A DNA stretch of 64,000 bases from Bifidobacterium choloepi (GTDB lineage Bacteria; Actinomycetota; Actinomycetes; Actinomycetales; Bifidobacteriaceae), in contig NZ_VYSG01000004.1 in assembly GCF_010667615.1 (NCBI RefSeq), forward strand, positions 62,001 to 126,000. The letters run 5' to 3'. The first letter of the stretch is position 1, and every line of letters begins with the position of its first letter. The position numbers and the translations under genes were made by a program. Under the pieces are notes generated by a model, which was given only the letters and a program-made list of their open reading frames with translations, did no database searches and was not told the DNA's origin. This document shows, piece by piece, positions 23,947-31,793 of the stretch.

Positions 23947-24600
23947 ATGAAATTCAATATCGACGGCCCGTTCTGGCGATTCATGGGCACGCTGGTGCGA
24001 TTCGTCGCGCTCAACATCGTCTACCTGATCACGCTGATTCCGATCGTGACGTACGGGCCGGCGCAGGCGGCGCTGTACGGCACGCTGTTCGCCTACGACC
24101 AGCACGACGACGTGCGGCTGGTGCGCGAATACCTGCGCCGGTTCAAGCGCGAATTCAAGCAGGGCATCGTCTCCGGACTCTTGCTGCTCGTGCTGATCCT
24201 CGCCGTCATCTTCGGCCTGAGCTTCTGGAACGCCTGGGACGCCGATTCGGCGTACGTGCCGCTCGTGCTGATGCTGTGCGGCGCCGTCGTCACCGTGATG
24301 ATCTACGAATTCCTGTTCCCGATCCAGGCCCGCTTCGTCAACCCGATCCGCCGCCAGTGGGTTCTCGCCGCGACGTTCCCGTGGCGCGCCTTCCCGTGCG
24401 CGCTGCTGCTCGTCGGCATCGACGTCGTCGCGCTGGCCCTGACCTACTTCGTCCCGTTCGTCCGCGTGATGATGCTGCTGTTCGGCTTCTGCTGGGTCGC
24501 CTACGCCAAGTCCCTGCTTCTCCTCTGGGGCTTCAGGAAGTATGGTGGCTACGGCGAAATCGAACACCCCACCTACGTCAACGCCAACTCGGGACTCTAA
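23947..24600 (+). CDS. DUF624 (YesL-like) membrane protein
   Basis: 217 residues with five or six membrane segments. Begins 'MKFNIDGPFWRFMGTLVRFV', the family signature being an N-terminal G..F...N.....N..W segment. YesL proteins are found beside CUT1 transporters for plant oligosaccharides and are thought to assist them; the function is not known in detail. It is divergent from the LplB-type permease. I start at ATG 23947, which has AGGAAG upstream and gives a normal family length; reading further upstream would add 49 Arg-rich residues unlike the family. Confidence 0.85.
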   Translation: MKFNIDGPFWRFMGTLVRFVALNIVYLITLIPIVTYGPAQAALYGTLFAYDQHDDVRLVREYLRRFKREFKQGIVSGLLLLVLILAVIFGLSFWNAWDADSAYVPLVLMLCGAVVTVMIYEFLFPIQARFVNPIRRQWVLAATFPWRAFPCALLLVGIDVVALALTYFVPFVRVMMLLFGFCWVAYAKSLLLLWGFRKYGGYGEIEHPTYVNANSGL

Positions 24601-24689
24601 GGAGGCGGCCTTTTCACATACAGCGTGCCCGCGAGACTCCTTGCTCGCGAGCCCCATTCACTTCATATTCTTTCCTTTTCCTCAAACCC

Positions 24690-24720
24690 AAAAGCCGCGG
24701 CTCACCCCCGCGGCTTTTCT
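24690..24720 (+). terminator. Rho-independent terminator after the DUF624 gene
   Basis: AAAAGCCGCGG and CCGCGGCTTTT form an 11-bp stem with a short loop, followed by TCTTG. Confidence 0.85.
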
Positions 24721-24727
24721 TGTCCCG

Positions 24728-24766
24728 GATGTCACGAACCCGGGCTGTCGTCCGGGTTTGCGCCAT
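24728..24766. repeat. TGTCAC-family hairpin
   Basis: GATGTCACGAACCCGGGC pairs imperfectly with the following GTCCGGGTTTGCGCCAT. It is followed at once by a partial interspersed element. Confidence 0.7.
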
Positions 24767-24776
24767 GAAGGCAGAA

Positions 24777-24862
24777 GCTCCCTGGAAGGGAGCTGCCGAG
24801 CGTAGCGAGGCTGAGGGTCGACCGCCGATGCCGCTGAAGGCGGCGAGAGCGCGCTGGAACGA
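24777..24862. repeat. Interspersed CTCCCTGGAAGGGAG element, left half only
   Basis: Keeps the left end GCTCCCTGGAAGGGAGCTG and interior GAGGCTGAGGGTCGACCGCC and GAAGGCGGCGAGAGCGCGCT, which is closest to the copy at 58534, but the right half and right end are missing. Confidence 0.8.
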
Positions 24863-24884
24863 AACCTTCCCCGCCCACCCCTTG

Positions 24885-24923
24885 GATGACAAACCCGAGC
24901 TCGCAGCCCGGGTTCGTGACATC
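24885..24923. repeat. TGTCAC-family hairpin after the DedA gene
   Basis: GATGACAAACCCGAGC and the arm GCCCGGGTTCGTGACATC. It sits 20 bp downstream of the DedA stop on the minus strand. Confidence 0.75.
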
Positions 24924-24942
24924 CAGAAGGCAGCAGGAAGAA

Positions 24943-25806
24943 TCAGTCGTCGACGGGTTCGCGGAGGGTTAGGGACTCCTCCAGTTCCTTGAGTTCGGCG
25001 ACTTCTTCCTTGAGGACGCCGCTCGAGTGGCGGACCTGGCCGTCACGATGGATGGTCGCGGCCGGCTTGCTGGCGGCGGAATCGGCATCGGCGGAGGAAT
25101 CGTTCATGACGGCAGAATCGTTCGAAATTTCCGACGATTCCGCCGGCTTCTTCTTGCCGAATTTCGCCTTGAACAGGCCGACGCCGGTCGGAATGAACGA
25201 GATGACGAGAATGCCGACGATGACGAGCTCGAAGTTGTCCTGGACGACGGGAATGTTGCCGAAGAAGTAGCCGAGCAGCGTGAACAGGCTCGACCAGCAG
25301 ACGCCGCCGAGGACCGAGAACGGCGTGAAGCGCGACCAGCGCATGCCCGAGATGCCGGAAATGAACGGCATGAAGGTGCGAATGAACGGGAAGAAGCGGC
25401 CGAGGAAGACGGCCAGCGGACCCCACTTGTCGATCATGCCTTCCGTCTTCGCCATGCGTTCCGGTGTCAGCGCCTTGACCTTGCCGCTCTCGATGATCTT
25501 GCGGCCGAAGAAGTGGCCGATGAAGTAGTTGCACTGGTCGCCGACGACCGGCGCGAGCCAGACGACCGGCAGCAGCGCGGCGAGCGGCAGCGCCGACTGG
25601 CCGGTGACGCTGTCCGGCGCGGCGAAGAAGCCGGCCGCGAACAGCAGCGAGTCGCCGGGCAGGAACGGGAAGAAGACGACGCCGGTCTCGATGAAGACGA
25701 TCAGGAAGATGAACCCGAGCGTCGGCGCCACGCCCATCGCGATCCAGCTGGCGATGGCGGTGCGCGGATCCTGCAGAAGCTTGACGAAGAAGTTGACGAT
25801 GCCCAT
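24943..25806 (-). CDS. DedA-family membrane protein
   Basis: 287 residues. The core follows the DedA/SNARE-associated family: 'FIETGVVFFPFLPGDSLLFAAG', the re-entrant loop with acidic residue and Pro, and 'FLGRFFPFIRTFMPFISGISGMRW' with the conserved F.GRF.P..R...P..AG motif. These proteins flip phospholipids or undecaprenyl phosphate and support membrane-potential homeostasis. The C-terminal tail (residues about 215-287) is hydrophilic and Ser/Asp/Glu-rich and contains three copies of the ACGATTC core between 25097 and 25140, coding for 'SSEISNDSAVMNDSSADA'; it is probably disordered and lineage-specific. It is apparently a single-gene unit. Confidence 0.9.
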   Translation of the reverse strand: MGIVNFFVKLLQDPRTAIASWIAMGVAPTLGFIFLIVFIETGVVFFPFLPGDSLLFAAGFFAAPDSVTGQSALPLAALLPVVWLAPVVGDQCNYFIGHFFGRKIIESGKVKALTPERMAKTEGMIDKWGPLAVFLGRFFPFIRTFMPFISGISGMRWSRFTPFSVLGGVCWSSLFTLLGYFFGNIPVVQDNFELVIVGILVISFIPTGVGLFKAKFGKKKPAESSEISNDSAVMNDSSADADSAASKPAATIHRDGQVRHSSGVLKEEVAELKELEESLTLREPVDD

Positions 25807-25887
25807 AGGTTCCCGAATAGTCCTTAGTCCCGATTCGTCACGATATTCGGAAGAAAATCGTACCAGCAGGGGGTAGATGAACGAAAA

Positions 25888-25913
25888 GAGCCGCCCCGGG
25901 TGCGGGACGGCTC
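25888..25913 (-). terminator. Terminator of the second CUT1 operon
   Basis: GAGCCGTCCCGCACCCGGGG CGGCTC read on the minus strand, followed by TTTTCG, 66 bp after the stop of the permease at 25979. Confidence 0.8.
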
Positions 25914-25978
25914 TCCTGGTTGCATGAGGAAAGGATCGAAAACGATTCGTAACGTCTCTAGGCGGCTCCTTCCCCGAC

Positions 25979-26962
25979 TTACTTGACCGCGCCGGCGGTC
26001 ACGCCGCGGGACAGCGTGCGCTGGAAGATCAGGTAGAAGACCAGCGTCGGCAGGATGGAGATCAGCGAGGCCGCGGCCGTCGTCGTGACGTCCATCAGGC
26101 GGTCGCCGGACAGCGAGCTGACGGCGATCGGGATCGTCTGCGACGAGTTGTCGACGAGGAAGGCCAGCGGGATCATGTACTCGTTCCAGGTCCAGATGAA
26201 GAAGAAGACCATCAGGACGCTCAGCGTCGGCTTCGAGATCGGGAAGACGATGTCCTTGAAGATCTTCCAGCGGCTCGCGCCGTCGATCGTCGCGGCCTCG
26301 AGGATCGACTTCGGGAACGTGTCGAGGACCGACGACAGCAGATAGGTGCCGAACGCGCTCTGGATGACGGTGAAGATGATGACGATGGCCCACGGATTGT
26401 TGTACAGGCCGATCGCCTTGAACATCGTGTACAGCGGGTACAGCAGCGCTTCCTGCGGCAGCATGTTGGCGAGCATGATCAGCAGGATGATCCAGCGGCG
26501 ACCCTTGACGCGGCCGATGCCGAGCGCGAACGCGTTGAACATCGACAGGATCACGGCGAACAGCGCCACGAGGCCCGACGTCCAGACGCTGTTCCACAGC
26601 TTCTGCGGGAAGTTGACGCGGTTCCAGAACGTCTCGAGGCCGGAGAAGCTCAGCGAGCTCGGCCAGGACAGCGGGCCAGTCGAGTTGTAGTCGGCCGTCG
26701 TCTTGAACGCGTTGAGCAGCAGGACAATGAACGGGAACAGCATGATCAGGCCGCCGAGAATCAGCAGCGCGATGATGACCCAGTCGCCGACCGTGCGGTT
26801 CTTCTTGACGTGGGCGATCTTCTTGTATTCGTCGGGAGTCATCGAGTAGCCGGCGTCCTTGCGCGGCGTCGTGGAGTTTCCTTCGGGCAGGGCGATTCCC
26901 CCGCCGGTGACGCCACCCGCGACGTCGGGGACATCCATCGAATTGACGATTGCTGTGCTCAT
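25979..26962 (-). CDS. CUT1 ABC transporter permease (MalG-like)
   Basis: 327 residues: a 60-residue cytoplasmic N-terminus, then six membrane segments. EAA loop 'LEAATIDGASRWKIFKDIVF'. Typical partner of the MalF-like permease four bases upstream (26967-27986), with tight spacing indicating translation coupling. Ends 'RTLSRGVTAGAVK', the usual MalG-type tail. Sugar imported is unknown; the neighbouring LacI regulator (29837) is probably its controller. Confidence 0.92.
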   Translation of the reverse strand: MSTAIVNSMDVPDVAGGVTGGGIALPEGNSTTPRKDAGYSMTPDEYKKIAHVKKNRTVGDWVIIALLILGGLIMLFPFIVLLLNAFKTTADYNSTGPLSWPSSLSFSGLETFWNRVNFPQKLWNSVWTSGLVALFAVILSMFNAFALGIGRVKGRRWIILLIMLANMLPQEALLYPLYTMFKAIGLYNNPWAIVIIFTVIQSAFGTYLLSSVLDTFPKSILEAATIDGASRWKIFKDIVFPISKPTLSVLMVFFFIWTWNEYMIPLAFLVDNSSQTIPIAVSSLSGDRLMDVTTTAAASLISILPTLVFYLIFQRTLSRGVTAGAVK

Positions 26963-26966
26963 GGTC

Positions 26967-27986
26967 TCACTCCTCGTTGTCCACGGCGATGCGTTCCTGC
27001 GCGTGCGTGAACAGGATCGCGACGATGATGATGACGACGGTCAGGGCCGTGGCGATCGCGGCGCCGTAGCCGACCTGCTGCGACTGGAAGAACTGCTGGT
27101 ACGAGTAGTACGACGGCACGATCGTGCTGGTGCCCGGACCGCCCCTGGTCAGCATCTGGACCGGCGCGAAGACCTTGAGCGCGGCGATCGTGCAGGTCAG
27201 CGCGACGACGAAGATTTCCGGCTTGATGCTCGGCAGCGTGATCGCCTTGAAGCGCTGCCACCAGTTGGCGCCGTCAAGACTCGCGGCTTCGTAGAGCTCG
27301 GGATCCACGCGCTGCAGTCCGGACATGAAGATGACCAGCGGATAGCCGACCTGGATCCAGATCATGATGAGCATCAGGAAGATCAGCGCGGTGTCCGGCT
27401 TGCCGAGCCAGTCGTGCTGCAGCGAGCCGAGGCCGATGTCGGCGAGCAGCGTGTTGAGCGCGCCGTTGTCGGAGCGGAAGATCCAGCCCATGACGAGCGA
27501 GCCGACGGCAATCGGGATCAGCTGCGGGAAGTAGTAGATCGCGCGCATCGTCGACGCGGTCTTCGCGCCGAACTTCTTCTGGACGACGTCGAAGATCAGC
27601 GACGAGAGGACCAGGCCGATCAGGATCGGGATGACGACCATGGCGATGATCATCCAGATCGAGTTGCGGAAGCTCATCCAGAACGTCGAGTCCTGCATCA
27701 GTTTCGCCCAGTTCTTCAGGCCCACCCACGTCGGCGGCTTGATGCCGCGGTAGCTCGTGAAGCTCAGGTAGATGTTCCAGACGGCCGGCACGACGATGAT
27801 CCACAGCAGCAACAGGATGCCGGGGATCAGGTACAGCCAGTACCTGATGGACGGATCTCCCGGAATGCGCGACATCGCGCGCTTCTTGCGCTTGCGTCCG
27901 TCGGCGACGCTGCCGTCGGCATTGATCCTCACGACGGTGCCGTCGGCTGTCACGTCGGTGACGATATGCTTGGTTTTCGCTCCCAT
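26967..27986 (-). CDS. CUT1 ABC transporter permease (MalF-like)
   Basis: 339 residues with a Lys/Arg-rich N-terminus followed by 'YWLYLIPGILLLLWIIVVPA' and five more membrane segments. EAA loop 'YEAASLDGANWWQRFKAITL'. It lies between the binding protein gene and the MalG-like permease on the same strand. TGAGGAGAGG precedes the ATG. As with the other sets here, no ATPase is encoded nearby. Confidence 0.92.
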   Translation of the reverse strand: MGAKTKHIVTDVTADGTVVRINADGSVADGRKRKKRAMSRIPGDPSIRYWLYLIPGILLLLWIIVVPAVWNIYLSFTSYRGIKPPTWVGLKNWAKLMQDSTFWMSFRNSIWMIIAMVVIPILIGLVLSSLIFDVVQKKFGAKTASTMRAIYYFPQLIPIAVGSLVMGWIFRSDNGALNTLLADIGLGSLQHDWLGKPDTALIFLMLIMIWIQVGYPLVIFMSGLQRVDPELYEAASLDGANWWQRFKAITLPSIKPEIFVVALTCTIAALKVFAPVQMLTRGGPGTSTIVPSYYSYQQFFQSQQVGYGAAIATALTVVIIIVAILFTHAQERIAVDNEE

Positions 27987-28049
27987 GATTGCCTCTCCTC
28001 AAGCGGAATTCAGGATCGAACTGAATGCCGGAACCGGATTCCGGCGGGA

Positions 28050-28084
28050 GAATCGTTCCGTCAGAACAAACTTGAACGATTCTT
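28050..28084. repeat. Inverted pair of GAACGATTC motifs
   Basis: GAATCGTTC at 28050 and GAACGATTC at 28074 form a 9-bp inverted repeat with a 15-base loop, in the gap between the binding protein and the MalF-like permease. It could act as a weak terminator or processing site. Confidence 0.75.
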
Positions 28085-28262
28085 CCGAAAAGAATTGAAT
28101 GCGCGAGTGGCGCCTGCCGCCCGCGCCGCCCGGCGGCGGCGTGGCGGGAAGGGCGCCGGCGGGCGAAACCGCCTGCCCGCCGGCGGTGCGGAGCCGGTCA
28201 CGACCCGGGAGATTCCCGGCGATACCGTGACTCCTGATTACCTGACAGTTCCCGCGGAACCG

Positions 28263-29573
28263 TCAATCCTTGTAGCCGGAGTCCTCGACTCCCTTGTTGT
28301 AGTTGTCCTGAAGTTCGGTGATGACCTGATCGACGCTCGAGGTGCCGTTGACGAGTTCCTGCAGCGAGGCGTTGAGCTCGTCGTAGAAGGTCGACGTCGG
28401 CCAGTCGGGATAGAAGCCGAGCATGTTGTTCTTGAGGACGTTGTCGAACGACTCGATGAACTCCTTGTCGGAGGCGTTCGTGATCTTGTCGGCGTCCGCG
28501 GCGATCGGCAGGCCGCCGTCGTTGCCCATCGTGTCCTGGACTTCCTGGCTGAGCGTGATGTTGATGAACTTGGCGGCAAGATCCTTCTTCTTCGAGTTCT
28601 CCGGGATGACCCAGATGTTACCCGAGGAACCGACGACCTTGTCCGCATCCGGGAACGTCGAGAACGTGACGTTCGTGCCCTCCATCTCGGAGGTGAAGCG
28701 GCTCCACCACCAGCTGCCGGAGAAGAACATCGGATAGGTGCCGTTGATGAAGTTCTGGCCCGCATCCTCGGCCTTCAGACCGGTCGAATCCTTGGAAATG
28801 TAGCCCTTGTCGACCCAGTCCTTGATCGTCTTCGTGGCGTACTCGATCGGCTCGCTCGTCCAGTCGACGTCGCCGTCGTACATCTCGTAGGCCTTGATGA
28901 AGTCGTCATCGGCCTTCATCAGCACCAGCTGCCACCACAGGTGCTGCAGCGGGTATTCGGCGACGCCCTCGGACAGCGGCGTGACGCCGGCGGCGACGAA
29001 CTTGCCCATCGCGTCGGTCAGTTCGTCGAGCGTGGTCGGGATGGCGATGCCGTACTTGTCGAACATGTCCTTGTTGTAGTACATCACGCAGTCTTCGCCA
29101 TAGTTCGTGATGCCGTACCAGCTGCCGGAGCCCATGACGCCCTTGTCGTTGTACTTGCCGGTGTCGGCAAGCGTGCCGGTGATGATCTTGTCCCAGCCGT
29201 ACTGGCTGACGTAGTCGTCGAGGTTCGTCAGCAGGCCCTGGCTGGCGAGCAGGCCGGCCGTCGCGTTGCCCTTGTTGTACTCCATGACGTCGGGCGCCTC
29301 GTCGGAGTTGAGGATCTGCGACGCGTTCTGGCGGATCTGCTCGAACGACTTCTGTTCGAACTCCACCTTGACGCCCGTCTCCTTCTCGAACGTGTCGATG
29401 GCCTGGCTCCAGGCCTTGCCGAGGGCGCTGTCGTTCTCCTCGTAGTACCAGATCTTGATCGAACTCGGGTTCTCTTCCTGATCGGAGCTGCTGCTGCCGC
29501 ATCCGGCGAGACCGATCGTTCCCAGCAGCGTCGCGGCCGTGAGGCCGGCTGCGACGAGTTTGCGAATTGCCAT
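28263..29573 (-). CDS. CUT1 ABC transporter solute-binding lipoprotein
   Basis: 436 residues, MalE-like. Signal peptide with lipobox 'GTIGLAGC', then a Ser/Asp/Glu linker and the binding domain starting 'SIKIWYYEENDSALGKAWSQ' and containing 'APDVMEYNKGNATAGLLASQ'. The hinge and the aromatic-rich 'YPMFFSGSWWWSRF' point to an oligosaccharide ligand, which I cannot name. First gene of the operon 29573-25979. It starts at ATG 29573 with AAGGAGAAG. A promoter should lie at 29600-29760, where several TTTCGA words occur. Confidence 0.9.
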   Translation of the reverse strand: MAIRKLVAAGLTAATLLGTIGLAGCGSSSSDQEENPSSIKIWYYEENDSALGKAWSQAIDTFEKETGVKVEFEQKSFEQIRQNASQILNSDEAPDVMEYNKGNATAGLLASQGLLTNLDDYVSQYGWDKIITGTLADTGKYNDKGVMGSGSWYGITNYGEDCVMYYNKDMFDKYGIAIPTTLDELTDAMGKFVAAGVTPLSEGVAEYPLQHLWWQLVLMKADDDFIKAYEMYDGDVDWTSEPIEYATKTIKDWVDKGYISKDSTGLKAEDAGQNFINGTYPMFFSGSWWWSRFTSEMEGTNVTFSTFPDADKVVGSSGNIWVIPENSKKKDLAAKFINITLSQEVQDTMGNDGGLPIAADADKITNASDKEFIESFDNVLKNNMLGFYPDWPTSTFYDELNASLQELVNGTSSVDQVITELQDNYNKGVEDSGYKD

Positions 29574-29684
29574 ATTCTTCTCCTTAACCGCACCGGCATC
29601 GTTGCCGGGTTTTCCTCGGTGTCGCGGTGGTCGGTTCGCACTGTTGAGCCGTACCGCTATCGACTACGGTAAATCATTTAACAA

Positions 29685-29730
29685 AGTGACCAAAAATCGT
29701 TTCGAAGGATTTCGACGACGCTTCGACCAA
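29685..29730. promoter_or_regulatory. Possible LacI operator cluster upstream of the binding-protein gene
   Basis: Three TTCGA-containing words (CGTTTCGAAGG, ATTTCGACG, GCTTCGACC) in 40 bp, about 120-160 bp upstream of the start at 29573. The perfect palindrome GTCGAAATTTCGAC at 31089 upstream of the adjacent lacI gene has the same core. Assignment to that regulator is inference. Confidence 0.35.
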
Positions 29731-29778
29731 ATGCTTACACTTTCACATGTGAACATTTCGGGGGCACCCCTTTCCTGC

Positions 29779-29817
29779 ATGTCACCAACCCGAGCTGCCA
29801 ACTCGAGCTGGTGACAC
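29779..29817. repeat. TGTCAC-family hairpin between lacI and the binding-protein promoter
   Basis: ATGTCACCAACCCGAGCTG pairs with ACTCGAGCTGGTGACAC. It lies 20 bp past the lacI stop on the minus strand and probably terminates lacI. Confidence 0.75.
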
Positions 29818-29836
29818 GAGGGAAGAAAAAAGGCTT

Positions 29837-30865
29837 TCACGCTTCCCGCTTGACCATCGTGCCGTGGGCGCGATAGTCGAACGGCAGCAGCTCCACCGAG
29901 CCGACATTGCGACGCTTGCCCTCGACGACCTGCATCATCGTCTCGACGGCGCGACGGCACACGGCGTTCGGATTCATCGGCAGCTCGTCAATGGCGTGCG
30001 CCATCTGCGACGCACTGCCGGCCGCGCCCATCGCCAGCAGCATCGACATGTCCCCCGGCACGGACAGGCCCCGCCGGCTCAACGCCACGTACAGCGCCCC
30101 GGCGAACGGCGGACAGGCCGCACAGACGATGGCGCTGATGTCGGGATCTTCCGCGAGCGCCGTGTCCAGCGTCAGTACCGCGTCGTCGACGCCCTGGCCG
30201 GCAGTCATGATCTCGGTGACGGCCAGCCCGAGTTCGTCGGCCCGCTTGTGAAAGCCGTCGACAAACCGGCTCAGGAAGTTCGATCCTTCCCTCAATGCCT
30301 GTTCGACAGCCCCGGTCAGCAGCACGTGATCGCGGCCGAGCATCTTCGCCTTCTCCGCAGCTTCGCGGCCCATTCCGCCGAAGTCGCTGTCGACGGCGTA
30401 GACGGCGTCGCCGTTGCCGGGCCATCCGACGCTGACGACCGGCACCGAGAGTCGGGCGGCGGTTTCGGCGCGAGAATCGTTCATCTCGACATCGAGCAGG
30501 AAGATGCCGTCGACCATGCCCTCGCGCACGACGCGCACGAGTTCCTGGTCGGCGTCCTCGTCCATGAGCAGCAGGATGTCGTAGCCGTGTTTCTTGGCGG
30601 CCGTGGCGAGCGCGAAGAAGAAGACCGCGTAATTCGAGACGTCGGTATGGTTGCGCACCGGCGCGCTGATCGCGAAGACATTCGTCTTGGCGCTGCGGCG
30701 CCCGCTCGGCGTGACCGACTTCGGAATGTAGCCGAGCTCGTCGGCGACTTTCTTGACCCGCTCCTGCGTCGCCGGCGCAATGCTGCGCTTGCCGCTCATC
30801 ACGTACGACACCGTGCTGATGGACACGCCGGCTTCCCGCGCGACATCCTTGATTCCCGCCGCCAT
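29837..30865 (-). CDS. LacI-family transcriptional regulator
   Basis: 342 residues. The N-terminal DNA-binding helix-turn-helix and hinge are 'IKDVAREAGVSISTVSYVMS' and 'ATQERVKKVADELGYIP'. The effector domain has the periplasmic-binding-protein-like fold ('VFAISAPVRNHTDVSNYAVF', 'GIFLLDVEMND'). It lies directly upstream of the second CUT1 set on the same strand and is its likely local repressor. GGAGGATCG precedes ATG 30865. The usual 'SY..S' operator-recognition residues (Tyr-Val after Ser) fit the CG-centred palindromes typical of bifidobacterial LacI proteins. Confidence 0.92.
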   Translation of the reverse strand: MAAGIKDVAREAGVSISTVSYVMSGKRSIAPATQERVKKVADELGYIPKSVTPSGRRSAKTNVFAISAPVRNHTDVSNYAVFFFALATAAKKHGYDILLLMDEDADQELVRVVREGMVDGIFLLDVEMNDSRAETAARLSVPVVSVGWPGNGDAVYAVDSDFGGMGREAAEKAKMLGRDHVLLTGAVEQALREGSNFLSRFVDGFHKRADELGLAVTEIMTAGQGVDDAVLTLDTALAEDPDISAIVCAACPPFAGALYVALSRRGLSVPGDMSMLLAMGAAGSASQMAHAIDELPMNPNAVCRRAVETMMQVVEGKRRNVGSVELLPFDYRAHGTMVKREA

Positions 30866-31394
30866 AACGATCCTCCACGCCTGCTTTCACGGTCTGCTTC
30901 AGGGGCTCGTTATCGAGGCCTTCTTCATGACCGTTTCATGACCTGTTCATGACCTGCTTATCGGTACCGACCGCCCCGCCGGACCATCCGGCAACGGCGC
31001 CGGCCCGGCCGAACCACGCTGTTCGCGCGATCAAGACCCATATTCACGCGTCATTATCATTCTGCCCGCACTTTTTCGTCAACCATTGTCGAAATTTCGA
31101 CTAACGGTCGAAACCTCTCCACCGCAAAAACGGGACTCCGGAGGGCGAAACCATCCCTACCACCGCAAGCACGTATTTACCATCGGGAAACGGAAACCAC
31201 GGGTCATCAGAAAACCACGGGCTTATGGAGGCCACCCCAGTCCCAACCACTACAACCCCGCGCCAGCCGCACTTCTCCGGCGCAACACGCCGTGGACGAA
31301 ACGCCGGACGGCTCAAATTGCATTTTTCGGATCGTCGCACTACACTCGGTTGAGTTGCCGTGCACACGGCTTGGCTGTGGCAAGACAACGTCCA
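30866..31394. other. Intergenic region upstream of lacI and tRNA-Ala
   Basis: About 530 bp. It should hold the lacI promoter (minus) and the tRNA promoter (plus). The only clear element is the palindrome at 31089-31102. TTGCAT...ACTACACT near 31318-31350 could be the tRNA promoter. No gene seen. Confidence 0.6.
31089..31102. promoter_or_regulatory. Perfect 14-bp palindrome, candidate LacI operator
   Basis: GTCGAAATTTCGAC, 224 bp upstream of the lacI start at 30865; a third related word GGTCGAAACC follows at 31106. Confidence 0.45.
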
Positions 31395-31467
31395 AGGGGC
31401 TGTAGCTCAGTTGGTAGAGCGCTTCGTTCGCATCGAAGAGGTCGTGGTTTCGATTACCATCAGCTCC
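31395..31467 (+). tRNA. tRNA-Ala (CGC)
   Basis: 73 bases fold as a cloverleaf: acceptor GGGGCTG/CAGCTCC, D arm GCTC/GAGC, anticodon stem CTTCG/CGAAG around loop TTCGCAT (anticodon CGC, reading GCG), T arm GTGGT/ACCAT with loop TTCGATT. The discriminator base is A and the CCA end is not encoded. The T stem is weaker than the usual GTGGG/CCCAT. Confidence 0.95.
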
Positions 31468-31470
31468 ACT

Positions 31471-31508
31471 TGGGCCCGCTGCATTCATTCCACCGCGGCG
31501 GGCCCTTT
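31471..31508 (+). terminator. Terminator after tRNA-Ala
   Basis: GGGCCCGC and GCGGGCCC flank an 18-base loop and are followed by TTTTCTTTT, starting three bases after the tRNA. Confidence 0.85.
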
Positions 31509-31793
31509 TCTTTTGCTTCCGGCTGGCTTCCGCACGGCTTCCGACCGGCTTCCTCCAGCCATATCTTTCTGGATCTTTCTGACCGCCAGTCGCCCATGAT
31601 TCCCGCCATTCGGTCACGCCAACCCCTTTTGGTCTGTTTTTTGGTCTGAAAAGCCACCGGGTAATTCGACGGTCATGCGCCGGTAACAAACAATTCTTAG
31701 CTTGCCTTCCAACACCCCCGATCACGGTTGCCGCGCATTCGCCCTGCGCAGCACCCGGGCAACCATCACCCATGAATATCACCGGGAGGCAAG

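Noticed and set aside
26859-29672. A 937-codon plus-strand frame opposite the second CUT1 operon.
   Set aside because: Antisense artefact; no domain seen and the transporter genes are clear.
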